Part shown: one piece after another, positions 1 through 9,668 of the stretch
Layout: every line of letters starts with the position of its first letter
Numbering within the stretch: position 1 is the first letter of the stretch
NCBI RefSeq assembly: GCF_001435295.1
Contig: NZ_CM003594.1
Coordinates: 806,001 to 870,000 of the forward strand
Length of the DNA stretch: 64,000 nt
Reading direction: 5' to 3'
From: Psychrobacter sp. P11F6
GTDB lineage: Bacteria; Pseudomonadota; Gammaproteobacteria; Pseudomonadales; Moraxellaceae
The notes under the pieces: model-generated
Told to the model about the DNA's origin: nothing
Database searches by the model: none
Seen by the model: only the letters and a program-made list of their open reading frames with translations
Position numbers and translations under genes: made by a program

Positions 1-936
1 ACGGGTATAAATCTCTGGCGCGATATCGACGATAGTATCGCTATGAATCAGCTCACGACGCAATTTTCTGACCAATACTTGATAATGACGCAGTACAGTA
101 TTGGCATGCATCAATACCGCCATTTCAGTGGTTTCATGGGTGACGAATGGATTGCCATCTCTATCGCCGCCAATCCAAGAGCCAAAACTGACAAAGGCGG
201 GTAAAGGGTAGTCGATTAACTCAGGATAGATATCGACGATAGCGTCTTTTATATTACGATATACTTTGGGAATGGCAGTGAATAAGCTGGCATCAAAATA
301 GTGTAAGCCGTTGTTTATTTCATCATAAACCAAAGGTTTTCGGCTGCGAACTTCGTCTGACGACCACAGCAAGTCAATGGTTTCTGCTGTCTTTTGCTTA
401 GCTTGCATAAAGGCTAGGCTGCCTTCGGGATAGTCGCTCATGGCATCGGTATGCTCATAGAGGGTTTGCAAGATATTCATGGTGGTGCGTCTACGGGCTT
501 CGGTAGGATGAGCCGTAAAAACAGGAATAAATTTAAGGTGATCAATAAGCTCTTTGATTTGCGCAGGTTCGATTTGCCGCTCACGGCATTCTAACAAGGT
601 GCGGCGAAAGGAGCCCTCCCAGCTTTGATTGGACTGAGCACGCATAGTACGGCGTTGCTCACGCAGATAGTTTTCTTCCGTTAAATTGGCGAGGAAAAAG
701 TAAATAGAGAATGCGCGAATGACGTTTTTTAAGGTTTGATTGTCTAATGAGGCAATAAGATCAATCAGCTGCTGTTTGTGTGCTGGATTCTGCTCACGGC
801 GCTCCTGAATAAAGCCTTTGCGCAATGTTTCGATAGTACGTAGGGTATCCTCACCAGATTGGCGAGAAATGGCCTCACCTAAAAATGCGCCTAACAATCT
901 AACACGCGCACGCAATACGTCGTTCTTCAATAACAT
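1..936 (-). CDS. ppc: Phosphoenolpyruvate carboxylase, N-terminal part (cut by window edge)
   Basis: Carboxylates phosphoenolpyruvate to oxaloacetate, the anaplerotic feed of the TCA cycle. The frame stays open from its ATG to the window edge and gives the first 312 residues of a protein that usually has about 880-930. The PEPC active-site block FTAHPTEARRRTTM and the later block SWIGGDRDGNPFVT are both intact and decide the family. A clear GGAGG Shine-Dalgarno sits about 7 bases before the ATG. The remainder, including the catalytic C-terminal part, lies outside the window. No sign of damage in the visible part. Confidence 0.97.
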   Translation of the reverse strand, partial: MLLKNDVLRARVRLLGAFLGEAISRQSGEDTLRTIETLRKGFIQERREQNPAHKQQLIDLIASLDNQTLKNVIRAFSIYFFLANLTEENYLREQRRTMRAQSNQSWEGSFRRTLLECRERQIEPAQIKELIDHLKFIPVFTAHPTEARRRTTMNILQTLYEHTDAMSDYPEGSLAFMQAKQKTAETIDLLWSSDEVRSRKPLVYDEINNGLHYFDASLFTAIPKVYRNIKDAIVDIYPELIDYPLPAFVSFGSWIGGDRDGNPFVTHETTEMAVLMHANTVLRHYQVLVRKLRRELIHSDTIVDIAPEIYTR

Positions 937-1030
937 AATTGGCCTCCTTGGCTTTTAATCGACTCATTTATCAATGAGATAGGCTGGTTAATGAATAAGG
1001 GTCGCTGTTCCTATAAAATATAAATTAAAG

Positions 1031-1822
1031 TTATTTATATTCATTTGCTAAAAAATCCAAATAGCGTTTCCATGAGCGCTCATCTGCACGTGCATCATAT
1101 CTATCACTGCCGAACACGCTAAAGGCATGTGGTGCACCACTATATGTCACCATCTCATGCGGTACGTTGGCGGCTTCTAATGTCTTACCCAAAGTTGCGA
1201 AGCTCTCTAGAGAAACAGATTCATCAGCAGAGCCGTGGAATACTAAGATTTCTCCAGTTGTCTTGTCATAACTTTGACCTGTTGGAATATCAAAGGCACC
1301 ATGGAAGGGTACAAATGCTTTTTGCTCAAATCCTGAGCGCGCCAGCTCCAGAGCAACGGTACCTCCAAAACAATATCCCATGGTAGTGCCTTTACGCACA
1401 TCATTACCTTGTAGTCGTCCGGCATTCAACGCACCTTGAAGTATGCGGCGCATTTTATTGCGATCATCGTATAACTCCCCAGTTAAGCGTTTGTTTTCTT
1501 CAATGGAAGTAGGGCGAACGCCTTGCCCGAACATGTCTGCCGCCAATACGTTGTAGCCCTCGCCTGCTAACATGTCAGCACGTTTACGCTCATAGTCTGT
1601 CAATCCATCCCAATCATGAATGAGTAAGATAAAAGGCGCATTCGCTTTGTCGGCTTTGGCGTAATAGCCTTCGTATGCTTGCTCATCCACGGTATAGGTA
1701 ATATTTTTGGTTGTAATGGCGGCAGCCGTTTGACTAAAAGTAAGTGCCATTAGTCCGATTGACGCACCCATTAGCAATGAGTGATAAGGTTTTTTGGACG
1801 TAGTCTTTGAAGTTGATAACAT
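1031..1822 (-). CDS. Dienelactone hydrolase family protein, exported
   Basis: An alpha/beta hydrolase of the dienelactone hydrolase (DLH) family, 263 residues. The first ~36 residues (basic start, hydrophobic stretch GASIGLMALTF, then QTAAA) read as a Sec signal peptide, so it probably acts in the periplasm. The nucleophile elbow is GYCFGG with cysteine as nucleophile, as in DLH. The acid is likely the Asp in GSADESV and the base the His in APHAF, so the Cys-Asp-His triad is complete. True dienelactone substrates are not implied: most members act on unknown esters. It stands alone, between ppc (same strand) and the divergent katE. Confidence 0.85.
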   Translation of the reverse strand: MLSTSKTTSKKPYHSLLMGASIGLMALTFSQTAAAITTKNITYTVDEQAYEGYYAKADKANAPFILLIHDWDGLTDYERKRADMLAGEGYNVLAADMFGQGVRPTSIEENKRLTGELYDDRNKMRRILQGALNAGRLQGNDVRKGTTMGYCFGGTVALELARSGFEQKAFVPFHGAFDIPTGQSYDKTTGEILVFHGSADESVSLESFATLGKTLEAANVPHEMVTYSGAPHAFSVFGSDRYDARADERSWKRYLDFLANEYK

Positions 1823-2134
1823 GGTAGGTCGCCTTATAATCGTATAAAAAAGATAAATAGTTGGCTAAAACCATGCCCATTTTATTTATCAACTGTTTTA
1901 ATGCTTCATAAGAGCATACCTTAAAAAATCACCACATGACAAGAATCTATCGTTAACGTTAAAACTCTCTTTAAATACGCTGAAATTACGGCTTTATCAC
2001 GGCTGCAAACTTTAACCAAATATCAACAAGGAGAGCCATGAATTAGTCATATTTTTTGGCTAATATTAAAGACAGCTCTATACAAAGGTTCTAAAGAAAT
2101 AGAGCCTACTTTTAATTACTAGCTAGGATGCATA
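1823..2134. other. Divergent spacer upstream of katE, with a Shine-Dalgarno/Met-Asn-stop element
   Basis: Spacer of 312 bases between two divergent genes, so it must hold both promoters. Two things stand out. A strong Shine-Dalgarno AAGGAGA is followed after 3 bases by ATG AAT TAG (2038-2046), a two-codon reading frame. A 7-bp inverted repeat (GCTCTAT at 2075-2081, ATAGAGC at 2099-2105) lies between it and katE. I could not identify a convincing OxyR or sigma-S site by eye. Confidence 0.4.
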
Positions 2135-4222
2135 ATGAAAAATAATATTGATCATACTGACCCCGCTAAAGATATGAATACGGAACGTGGCAATGGCGGT
2201 GAGACTCACCAGCGCGCAGGGGATGACACTAAAGTGCTAACGACCCAACAAGGTGTCGTCATCTCTGACAATCAAAACTCTCTAAAAGCAGGCGCACGTG
2301 GCCCCACATTGCTAGAGGACTTTGTATTACGAGAAAAAATTCATCATTTTGACCATGAGCGTATTCCTGAGCGTATCGTTCATGCGCGTGGTAGTGCTGC
2401 TCACGGTTATTTTGAACTCACTGAGTCGCTCGAAAAATACACCACGGCGAAAATTTTGACTGAAACAGGTAAACAGACGCCTTTATTTACCCGTTTTTCT
2501 ACTGTTGCTGGTAACAAAGGCTCAAAAGATACGCCACGTGATGTGCGTGGTTTTGCTGTGAAGATTTATACCGAAGAAGGCAATTGGGACATCGTTGGTA
2601 ACAACATGCCGATTTTCTTTATTCAAGATGCGATGAAGTTTCCAGACCTCATTCATGCGGTCAAACCAGAACCAGATCGTGGATTTCCGCAAGCTGCTTC
2701 GGCGCACGATACGTTTTGGGACTTTGTGTCATTAAGTCCTGAGACCATGCATAATTTAATTTGGCTGATGAGTGATCGTGCACTACCACGCAGTTTACGC
2801 ATGATGGAAGGCTTTGGTATTCACAGCTATCGCTTAATCAACAAAGAAGGCAAGAGCACCTTTGTCCGTTTCCATTGGAAACCTGTACTCGGTGTGCAGT
2901 CAACCACGTGGGATGAGGCGGTAAAAATCTCAGGCGCTGACCCTGATTATCATCGCCGTGATTTATTTGAAGCCATTAATAATGGCGACTATCCTGAATG
3001 GGAGTTTGGCGTACAGCTATTTACTGAAGAAGAGGCTGATAAATTCCCGTTTGATCATCTAGATGCCACCAAATTGATTCCAGAAGAGATGGTGCCAGTG
3101 AAAGTCGTGGGTAAAATGGTGCTGAACCGCTATCCCGATAACTTTTTTGCAGAAACGGAGCAAGTGGCGTTCTGTCCATCGCATCTGCCACCGGGCATTG
3201 ATTTCAGTAATGACCCATTATTACAAGGTCGTTTGTTCAGTTATCTAGACACCCAGTTATCACGTTTAGGTTCGCCTAACTTTGCCCAAATTCCAATCAA
3301 TGCACCGAAATGCCCGTTTGCCAATAATCAGCAAGATGGTCATATGCAGATGCAAGTACCTAAGACTCGTGTACTCTATGAGCCGCAAAGCTTAGATCCG
3401 ACTAGACCACGTGAAAGCGCCAAACGTGGCTTTGAATCATTCCATGAGCAGTTGGATGATGGTGTAAAAGGTCGCGTGCGTGCAGAAAGTTTTGCCGATC
3501 ATTATAGTCAACCGCGGATGTTCTATCGTAGCCAGACGCCAGCTGAGCAAGCGCACATTGCTTCTGCTTATGCCTTTGAGCTAGGTAAAGTAGATACGGC
3601 TCATGTACGTACTCGTATGCTGAGTCATCTGCCGCATATCGATGAAGACTTGGCAAATCGTGTGGCAACAGCGCTAGGTATGGAACTGCTAGAGCCTGCT
3701 GATGCCGCTGCTCCTGTACAGGATATGGCGATATCGAAAGCAGTACAAACCATTGGTCTAACGCCTAAGAGTTTAAAAGGCCGTTTGATTGGTATCTTGG
3801 TCGCTGAAGGCTCTAAGCATAGTGAAATCAAAAAGTTCGAAGAGGCGGCAAAAGCGCAGGGTGCTAGCGTGAAAATCGTTGCGCCCAATAAAGAAGTTGT
3901 CTTAGATGACGACACTCGCATACAAGCAGATGAGCGTCTCGCTGGCGGCCCTTCAGTGATGTTTGACGCAGTCGTTAGTATTATTATGCCAGACCAAGCT
4001 AAAAAGCTAGCAAAAGACAGCTCAGCACTAGATTGGTTCAATGATGCCTATGGACATTGCAAAGCGATTGCTTATTGCGGGGCGACTGATGAGTTTATCT
4101 TAAGTAAGCTACCTATCGAAAAAGACGCCTTTGTCACGCCACTGGCTGAATTGGATACTTTTATTGAGAATGCCAAATCTCGTCTGTGGGAACGTGAGCC
4201 AAAGGTTCGTGACTTGGCATAA
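2135..4222 (+). CDS. katE: Large-subunit catalase HPII
   Basis: Dismutates hydrogen peroxide to water and oxygen in the cytoplasm. At 695 residues it belongs to the large-subunit clade 2 catalases. Visible active-site features are the distal His83 in IVHARG, Asn156/157 in VGNNMPIFF, and the proximal heme ligand Tyr370 in RLFSY. After the catalase core a C-terminal flavodoxin/class I amidotransferase-like domain starts near residue 545 ([14 protein letters not shown]), typical of HPII. The ATG has only a weak Shine-Dalgarno. The gene is monocistronic, with an intrinsic terminator about 50 bases downstream. No missing residues seen. Confidence 0.96.
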   Translation: MKNNIDHTDPAKDMNTERGNGGETHQRAGDDTKVLTTQQGVVISDNQNSLKAGARGPTLLEDFVLREKIHHFDHERIPERIVHARGSAAHGYFELTESLEKYTTAKILTETGKQTPLFTRFSTVAGNKGSKDTPRDVRGFAVKIYTEEGNWDIVGNNMPIFFIQDAMKFPDLIHAVKPEPDRGFPQAASAHDTFWDFVSLSPETMHNLIWLMSDRALPRSLRMMEGFGIHSYRLINKEGKSTFVRFHWKPVLGVQSTTWDEAVKISGADPDYHRRDLFEAINNGDYPEWEFGVQLFTEEEADKFPFDHLDATKLIPEEMVPVKVVGKMVLNRYPDNFFAETEQVAFCPSHLPPGIDFSNDPLLQGRLFSYLDTQLSRLGSPNFAQIPINAPKCPFANNQQDGHMQMQVPKTRVLYEPQSLDPTRPRESAKRGFESFHEQLDDGVKGRVRAESFADHYSQPRMFYRSQTPAEQAHIASAYAFELGKVDTAHVRTRMLSHLPHIDEDLANRVATALGMELLEPADAAAPVQDMAISKAVQTIGLTPKSLKGRLIGILVAEGSKHSEIKKFEEAAKAQGASVKIVAPNKEVVLDDDTRIQADERLAGGPSVMFDAVVSIIMPDQAKKLAKDSSALDWFNDAYGHCKAIAYCGATDEFILSKLPIEKDAFVTPLAELDTFIENAKSRLWEREPKVRDLA

Positions 4223-4275
4223 GGTAGTATTAAGTTTAAACTTCTGATACTTTTAAAATTTTACTAATTTAACGA

Positions 4276-4305
4276 AAACTCAGCTTTAGCGCTGGGTTTT
4301 TTTTG
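4276..4305 (+). terminator. Intrinsic terminator of katE
   Basis: Stem CTCAGC / GCTGGG (one G-T pair) around the loop TTTA followed by a run of eight T. It lies directly downstream of katE with nothing else to terminate. Confidence 0.8.
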
Positions 4306-4468
4306 ATGGCAAGTTTTATAAAAAAGCAATTTATAGCCACAAGCGTTCACTCAAAGTCATTACAAGTTGAATGGTGGGCGTTATACTAAATCCTATTAAG
4401 GCGCGTTAAAAGCGTCTCCTATAGTAGGGATGCTATAACAGTGAGCAATCATGTAGCAGGGAATGCAA

Positions 4469-5257
4469 ATGAGTTTATGTGAAATTGTACGTTTAGAAGG
4501 ATATATCCAAAGTACTTATCTTGCGGTATATCCAGATAAAATTATGCTACTGGACGGTGGTTGCCGCCCTGATGTAGTGATGGTATTAGATTATATTAGA
4601 ACGACGTTACAGCGACCAATCAGCGATCTAAAAGTCGTCGTAGTGACCCATATGCACCCTGATCATGCAGGCGGCGCTCATCAATTCAGAAAAGAGACGG
4701 GCTGTATCATTGTTTCGGCAGAAAAAAAGCGTCAATGGTATAGCGGTATCGGTGGGCATGCCATGCATTTTGTGGATATAAACCTTGCGCATTATGTGGC
4801 GAGACGTCAAGGTCGCTCCCTTAAAAATCTGTATTATCCTGCTCATCTTACACCTGATATCACCGTTAAAGATGGGGATAGTGTGCCGAAATTTGATGAA
4901 TGGCAAGTGCTGGAAACACCCGGACATACAGATCGTGATTTATCTCTATTTCATATACCAAGTCGGCAAGTCTATACGGCCGACCTCATTATCAAACTGC
5001 GTCATAAGTTTGTGGCGCCTTTTCCTATTTATGATCCTAAAGTCTATATTCAGTCACTACAAAGAATAAAGGCGTTAAAACCTTCTATGGTTATGATGGC
5101 ACATGGATGTGAGCTGGCAATAGATGCAGCAACTTTTGATATGCTGATTACGCAAGCACCCAAGCATCCACGGACGATCAAAGACACGATTAGGCATAAG
5201 CTACTGTGGCGAAAAGACGCTGACTTCACTATTTTCAAACGAAACCGTAAAAAATAA
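4469..5257 (+). CDS. MBL-fold metallo-hydrolase
   Basis: A metallo-beta-lactamase-fold hydrolase of 262 residues with no signal peptide, so cytoplasmic. The zinc motif is THMHPDHAGG (HxHxDH), followed by the second-site blocks LETPGHTDRD and YTADLI, so both metal sites look complete. The substrate cannot be told: the superfamily spans glyoxalases, lactonases and nucleases. An ATG lies two codons upstream, but the Shine-Dalgarno AGGGA touches it, whereas it sits 6 bases before the chosen ATG. A strong hairpin follows the gene and separates it from tRNA genes on the other strand. Confidence 0.85.
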   Translation: MSLCEIVRLEGYIQSTYLAVYPDKIMLLDGGCRPDVVMVLDYIRTTLQRPISDLKVVVVTHMHPDHAGGAHQFRKETGCIIVSAEKKRQWYSGIGGHAMHFVDINLAHYVARRQGRSLKNLYYPAHLTPDITVKDGDSVPKFDEWQVLETPGHTDRDLSLFHIPSRQVYTADLIIKLRHKFVAPFPIYDPKVYIQSLQRIKALKPSMVMMAHGCELAIDAATFDMLITQAPKHPRTIKDTIRHKLLWRKDADFTIFKRNRKK

Positions 5258-5272
5258 AGTGAAATTTTAAAC

Positions 5273-5312
5273 AAAAAAAAGCCCAGTCACTATTAATATA
5301 ATGACTGGGCTT
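5273..5312. terminator. Bidirectional intrinsic terminator between the MBL gene and tRNA-Lys
   Basis: Stem of 11 bp (AGCCCAGTCA... / ...TGACTGGGCTT) with an AT-rich loop. Eight A on the left become a U-tract for minus-strand transcripts of the tRNA-Lys genes. On the plus strand the stem is followed only by TTTCT, so termination of the MBL gene would be weaker. Confidence 0.85.
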
Positions 5313-5320
5313 TCTAAATA

Positions 5321-5396
5321 TGGTGGGCCGACCGCGACTCGAACGCGGGACCAATTGATTAAAAGTCAACTGCTCTACCAACTGAGCTATCGGCCC
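5321..5396 (-). tRNA. tRNA-Lys (anticodon UUU), copy 2
   Basis: A 76-nt cloverleaf with a GGGCCGA / TCGGCCC acceptor stem, the D-loop AGCTCAGTTGGTAGAGC, anticodon loop CTTTTAA (anticodon UUU), T-loop GTTCGAGTC and an encoded CCA end. It is identical to the copy 235 bp upstream and is followed by an intrinsic terminator on its own strand. Confidence 0.97.
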
Positions 5397-5408
5397 TGAA
5401 GAGTATAT

Positions 5409-5427
5409 AAAAAAGCATGGCTTTTTT
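5409..5427 (-). other. Hairpin in the spacer between the tRNA-Lys genes
   Basis: Perfect 8-bp stem AAAAAAGC / GCTTTTTT with a 3-base loop, 12 bases before the second tRNA-Lys. It could terminate the first tRNA transcript (it ends in U6) or be a processing element. A hairpin of different sequence sits at the equivalent position before the other tRNA. Confidence 0.55.
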
Positions 5428-5439
5428 AACTCTGCAAGT

Positions 5440-5461
5440 GAATTTACAACTTCGTAAATTC
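5440..5461. repeat. Palindrome upstream of tRNA-Lys copy 2
   Basis: Inverted repeat GAATTTAC / GTAAATTC with a 6-base spacer. The same arms occur exactly 235 bp away, the spacing of the two tRNA genes. Confidence 0.75.
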
Positions 5462-5555
5462 GGTGAAGTTTTCTAAAAGAAAGCTTCTTAAACTTTGTTA
5501 CTTATTATGCCAATACCTGATAGGGCAATGTACATAACGAGCATAATACTAAATA

Positions 5556-5631
5556 TGGTGGGCCGACCGCGACTCGAACGCGGGACCAATTGATTAAAAG
5601 TCAACTGCTCTACCAACTGAGCTATCGGCCC
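5556..5631 (-). tRNA. tRNA-Lys (anticodon UUU), copy 1
   Basis: Same 76-nt sequence as its neighbour: anticodon loop CTTTTAA, T-loop GTTCGAGTC and encoded CCA. It is the promoter-proximal member of a tandem pair on the minus strand. Both copies share the flanking bases CTAAATA beyond the CCA end, which suggests a local duplication. Confidence 0.97.
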
Positions 5632-5645
5632 TAAGCGAAGATAAA

Positions 5646-5662
5646 ATGAAGTAGTACTTCAT
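5646..5662 (-). other. Hairpin before tRNA-Lys copy 1
   Basis: Stem ATGAAGT / ACTTCAT with a 3-base loop, 14 bases before the tRNA. It is in the equivalent position to the hairpin before the other copy but has a different sequence. Confidence 0.5.
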
Positions 5663-5674
5663 CTGAGTACAAGA

Positions 5675-5696
5675 GAATTTACATTTTCGTAAATTC
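5675..5696. repeat. Palindrome upstream of tRNA-Lys copy 1
   Basis: Inverted repeat GAATTTAC / GTAAATTC with a 6-base spacer. Its arms match the palindrome before the second tRNA-Lys, and the spacers differ (ATTTTC versus AACTTC). Confidence 0.75.
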
Positions 5697-6032
5697 TAAA
5701 AACTCTATACCTTTGCTAGGTTTATATCTACTACAAGATAAGCTTCCTTGAAGGCAAACTTATTAAAACTAGACATCTAAAAAATGTCTTTAAACTTAAT
5801 TTTTAATATTAGGTCAATCAACATTAAAAGAGGCATTAAGTTTGTTTCAACGTTTAAAGAATTTCTATCCCTAAACGTGAGAGCACATTATATACACTAT
5901 CAGGACAATTACAACCCCGTAATATAAAAAAAGTGCAATTAATGCGAAAAAATGCGTTTTTTTATATAATTTGGCTTATTGGTGGCTGTTTCATGGCAGT
6001 AAATGCCTATTTAAAACGTCAGCCGCGACGTT
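5697..6032. other. AT-rich non-coding spacer between tRNA-Lys and macB
   Basis: About 340 bases, very AT-rich, with no frame that looks coding. It must contain the promoter of the minus-strand tRNA-Lys genes and the 3' end region of macB. I could not fix a promoter. Confidence 0.5.
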
Positions 6033-6034
6033 TT
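6013..6034 (-). terminator. Probable terminator at the end of macB
   Basis: Perfect 8-bp stem AAAACGTC / GACGTTTT overlapping the macB stop codon, ending in U4 on the minus strand. The short U-tract makes it a moderate candidate only. Confidence 0.45.
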
Positions 6035-8084
6035 AGTCCCTAGACAGTGCTTCAACAGGATCTAATTTAGCAGCATTACGCGCTGGCAAGAATCCAAATA
6101 CGACACCAATCAAGGTTGAACAAATAAAAGCAGCAATAATAGAGGTTGATGAGTAAATCACTTTAAAGCTATCACCAGCAAAATTATTAATGATTTCACC
6201 AATAGCAAAGGCCAGTCCAATACCTAATAAGCCGCCCAAAATACAGACGAGTACGGCTTCTATCAAAAACTGCTGCATGATATCGTTTTGACGAGCCCCA
6301 ACTGCCATACGTACCCCAATTTCATTAGTGCGTTCCGTGACCGATACTAGCATAATATTCATCACACCAATACCACCAACGATCAATGAGATAACAGCAA
6401 CCGATGAGATGAGCAGTGTCATAGTACCTGTCGTTGATTCAATGGTCTGACGAATAGAATCTGAGTTAATAATATTAAAATCATCTTTACCATGGCGACC
6501 TTCTATTATGTCGGAAATAGCTGACTCAGCTACACTAGATGAGACACTATCATCTAACAGTGCTATAAAACTATCAATATTTGCACTACCAGTTATACGT
6601 GACATCACAGTGGTATAAGGCATATATATGACAGGTGTCGTGCTACTTGGTCCAAAGCCACTGTCGCTTGCCTCAAGGACGCCAACCACTCGTCCAGGCA
6701 CACTACCGATGAGTATGACTTCTCCGATAGGGTTATCTATATCTGCAAAAAAAGCACTCTTGGCATTGTCATCGATAATAATATCTTGACTGCGAAGGTC
6801 GATACTTTGCGAATCGAAACCTTGACCTAATGCCAGCGTCTCACCAGTGACCTCTAGATAATACTCACCAACACCATTGATGGTCGAGTCTTCCTGCACG
6901 CTGCGATAGCGTACACTAGAGCTGGTATTGACTTGAGGGCTCACATTGATAACATACGGTTGACTGCTGACCGCTTCTGCATCTTCTGGTGTGAGGTTGT
7001 CGTCATTATATTTACGTCGCGGGTCGCCTCTAGGGTAGCCGTCATTCACTGTTATAGTATTGGTTCCTAGCGAGCTAATATTTGCGAGAATTTGCTGCTG
7101 AGAGCCTTGACCAAGACCAACGATAGACACAACCGCAGCGATACCGATGATAATACCTAACATAGTCAGCAAGGTGCGCATCTTGTGTGCACGCATGGCA
7201 AGTAAGGACATTTTAAAAGCTTCGAGCAAACGATCCACAAAACTGCCAAAGGCACTTTTACGATGTCCACCGAGGATAGATTCTGGGTGTTGAGTTGTCG
7301 GTTTATAATGCTCAGTTTTGTAATCTGCAATGACGTAACCGTCTTTTAACTCAATAACCCGTTCGGCTTGTGCGGCAAGTTTGGGATCATGAGTGACCAT
7401 GATAATGGTATGACCTTTAGCATTTAGATCATGTAAGATCGCCATCACATCTTCGCCAGATTTGCTATCTAGTGCGCCAGTTGGCTCATCAGCTAAGATG
7501 ACATCGCCACCATTCATCAGAGCGCGAGCAACAGAAACACGCTGTTGTTGGCCGCCTGAGAGCTGGCTAGGACGATTATTTACCTTTTCACCAAGACCTA
7601 GATCGGTCAAGAGCTTTTCTGCGCGATTGATTCGTGCCTCAGTGTTCATACCAGCATATACGGCAGGGACGGCAACGTTATCTTTAGCGCTAATGTCACC
7701 GAGTAGGTGGTAGCGCTGAAAGATAAAGCCAAAATGCTCTCGGCGTAACTCAGCCAGCTCATCTGCCTCTAGTTTGTTTGCTGATTGGCCATAAATCTTA
7801 TAGTCACCTGCTGTCGCCTGATCTAAGCAACCCAAGATATTCATTAGAGTAGACTTACCAGAGCCAGATTGCCCGATAATCGCGACCATTTCACCTTGAT
7901 TAATCGTTAAATTAACCTCGTGCAATACGCGAATGGTTTGCTCGCCGGCAGCAAACTCTCGAATAATACCCGATAGCTCCATAATGGGCTTGTCAGCGGT
8001 AGCTGCAGTATCATTCGATGAGTCGTTTTCTATCGAAGCGCTAGTGCTGTCGGTCGGCTGTTTAGCAGATTGAGATATAGTCAT
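6033..8084 (-). CDS. macB: MacB-type ABC transporter, fused ATPase and permease
   Basis: Inner-membrane ABC protein of the MacAB tripartite pump, which exports macrolides, peptides or lipids with an outer-membrane channel of the TolC type. The N-terminal ATPase has Walker [10 protein letters not shown], signature LSGGQQQR and Walker [14 protein letters not shown] membrane segment, a periplasmic MacB domain and three C-terminal helices follow. The start is set at an ATG giving 683 residues. A longer reading from a TTG is unlikely, because that codon begins inside a strong hairpin. It follows macA on the same strand. No TolC gene is in the window. Confidence 0.93.
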   Translation of the reverse strand: MTISQSAKQPTDSTSASIENDSSNDTAATADKPIMELSGIIREFAAGEQTIRVLHEVNLTINQGEMVAIIGQSGSGKSTLMNILGCLDQATAGDYKIYGQSANKLEADELAELRREHFGFIFQRYHLLGDISAKDNVAVPAVYAGMNTEARINRAEKLLTDLGLGEKVNNRPSQLSGGQQQRVSVARALMNGGDVILADEPTGALDSKSGEDVMAILHDLNAKGHTIIMVTHDPKLAAQAERVIELKDGYVIADYKTEHYKPTTQHPESILGGHRKSAFGSFVDRLLEAFKMSLLAMRAHKMRTLLTMLGIIIGIAAVVSIVGLGQGSQQQILANISSLGTNTITVNDGYPRGDPRRKYNDDNLTPEDAEAVSSQPYVINVSPQVNTSSSVRYRSVQEDSTINGVGEYYLEVTGETLALGQGFDSQSIDLRSQDIIIDDNAKSAFFADIDNPIGEVILIGSVPGRVVGVLEASDSGFGPSSTTPVIYMPYTTVMSRITGSANIDSFIALLDDSVSSSVAESAISDIIEGRHGKDDFNIINSDSIRQTIESTTGTMTLLISSVAVISLIVGGIGVMNIMLVSVTERTNEIGVRMAVGARQNDIMQQFLIEAVLVCILGGLLGIGLAFAIGEIINNFAGDSFKVIYSSTSIIAAFICSTLIGVVFGFLPARNAAKLDPVEALSRD

Positions 8085-8122
8085 AGCAATGTCTTTAATC
8101 AAAGATAGTGAGTGTCGTGAGA

Positions 8123-8148
8123 AAAGGGCTAAGTTGCTCAAGCCCTTT
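8123..8148 (-). other. Hairpin between macA and macB
   Basis: Perfect inverted repeat AAAGGGCT / AGCCCTTT with a 10-base loop, followed by T4 on the transcribed strand. It lies 26 bases after the macA stop and about 40 before the macB ATG. It may act as a partial terminator or mRNA stabiliser that tunes the macA:macB ratio. Confidence 0.6.
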
Positions 8149-8174
8149 CATCGTTAACATAGTCAAAGAATTAA

Positions 8175-9515
8175 TTACATCCTTGGAGTACCACCAGGTA
8201 TACGAGTACGACCACCACCTTTACCTGAAGCATTGGCACTACCTTCGCCGATGATAACCTGCTCACCTTCTTTTAAACCACTTAAAATCTGCGCATTTAC
8301 TCGGTTATCAATGCCTACTTCTACTGTGCGAGGTTCTACTGTGCCGTCATCACTTAGTACGCGTACAACCTTGCTGGTTTTTGCTTGACCTTCAGTTTGA
8401 TTTCTCGCGGGTCTTTCTTGTATGGCTGCTGATGGCACAAGCAACGCGTCTTTGGCTTGATCGATGATGATATAAATCTGGGCGGTCATATCAATACGAA
8501 ATAATCGCTCAGGGTTAGCTACTTCAACATAGCCAACATAGTAGATCGCAGAATCGGTTGAGCTGGTCTTGCTAATCTCCTCAGGTGCCGGCTCAATCGC
8601 TGTCAGTGTCGCATCATACTGCTTGTCTGGATTACCGATGATATTAAAGTAGGCGGGCATACCAGCATTGACATTGATAACATCGGCTTCGGAGATTTGT
8701 GCGTTGATTCTAACAGTAGACAAATCTGCTAAAGTTACGATGGTCGGGGCTGTTTGATTGGCATTGACCGTCGTTCCTTGCTCTGTGGTCACTGAGACGA
8801 CAGTACCTGATATTGGCGCGCGAATCGTTGTATAGCTAAGGTCTTCTTGAGCCGTTGCGACATTGGTTTGAGACTTTCGTAATGCTGCTTGTTGGCTATT
8901 GATGTTTGCAGTGGCTGTTGCAATGGCGGCTTGTGCCGTATCAATAGCAGCGCGTGCATTGGCGACCGCTGCCTGCGCTGTTTGAACTTTTGTTGCCTGT
9001 GTATCGTAATCCTGTTGTGATATCGCATCGATAGCGAGTAGTCCTTGCAGGCGTGCAAAATCAGACTGTGCTTGTTTAAGCTCAGACTGACGGCTGGCAA
9101 GATCAGCATAGGCACTTTTTAGACTCGCTTGTTTGCTTAACGATTCTGCTTGCGCACTTTGTAGCGCGGCTTCGCTTTGCTCAAGACTGGCTTGTTCATT
9201 GCTCAGGCTGTTCTTCTGAGTCACTTGATCAATCTGTGCAATCAAATCGCCTTGTTTCACCTCGTCACCCACTTCTACATAGAGGTTTGTGACCTCACCA
9301 GAAACCTGTGCACCGACATCAACGGTATTAAGTGCTTTAACTTTACCTGATGCCATGACATTGTTTTCGATATCACCAACCTCAACAGGTGCGGTTAAAT
9401 AACTGGGTTTTTCTTCCTCTGGTTTTAAAAAAGTATAGGCCAAAGCCCCTAATGCTACGATGATTAAGGCGATGACACCCCATTTGATAGCAGACTTTTT
9501 GCTTATTTTGCGCAT
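8175..9515 (-). CDS. macA: MacA-type periplasmic adaptor (membrane fusion protein)
   Basis: Links the inner-membrane ABC protein MacB to an outer-membrane channel. Residues ~12-30 form a single N-terminal membrane anchor. A biotinyl-lipoyl-like hairpin follows (VDVGAQVSGEV... and APISGTVVSV), split by a long Ala/Gln-rich coiled coil (~100-225), then beta-barrel and membrane-proximal domains. At 446 residues it is somewhat longer than E. coli MacA (371), partly from an extended coiled coil and a Gly-rich tail. It is the first gene of the macAB operon. The region upstream is a divergent promoter region shared with the Imm63-like gene. Confidence 0.93.
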   Translation of the reverse strand: MRKISKKSAIKWGVIALIIVALGALAYTFLKPEEEKPSYLTAPVEVGDIENNVMASGKVKALNTVDVGAQVSGEVTNLYVEVGDEVKQGDLIAQIDQVTQKNSLSNEQASLEQSEAALQSAQAESLSKQASLKSAYADLASRQSELKQAQSDFARLQGLLAIDAISQQDYDTQATKVQTAQAAVANARAAIDTAQAAIATATANINSQQAALRKSQTNVATAQEDLSYTTIRAPISGTVVSVTTEQGTTVNANQTAPTIVTLADLSTVRINAQISEADVINVNAGMPAYFNIIGNPDKQYDATLTAIEPAPEEISKTSSTDSAIYYVGYVEVANPERLFRIDMTAQIYIIIDQAKDALLVPSAAIQERPARNQTEGQAKTSKVVRVLSDDGTVEPRTVEVGIDNRVNAQILSGLKEGEQVIIGEGSANASGKGGGRTRIPGGTPRM

Positions 9516-9668
9516 AACAACAATCCAGTCACAATGAAATCAAGTGTAGATATAGTAGAGACTTCACCTGCAAAAGGGAATGGTAATTAGTTTACGAAAG
9601 GTTAAGAAGTTCAGCAGTAGAGATAAGGCAGACTATATTATGGAAATAATAAACAAAGAAAGAATGTA

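Noticed and set aside
5321..5631. Tandem tRNA-Lys considered as an integration site
   Set aside because: No integrase, no att-like partial tRNA copy and no foreign island; both copies are complete.
8085..8141. 19-codon N-terminal extension of MacB from TTG
   Set aside because: The TTG lies at the start of a strong hairpin and the extension has no family counterpart; the later ATG fits better.
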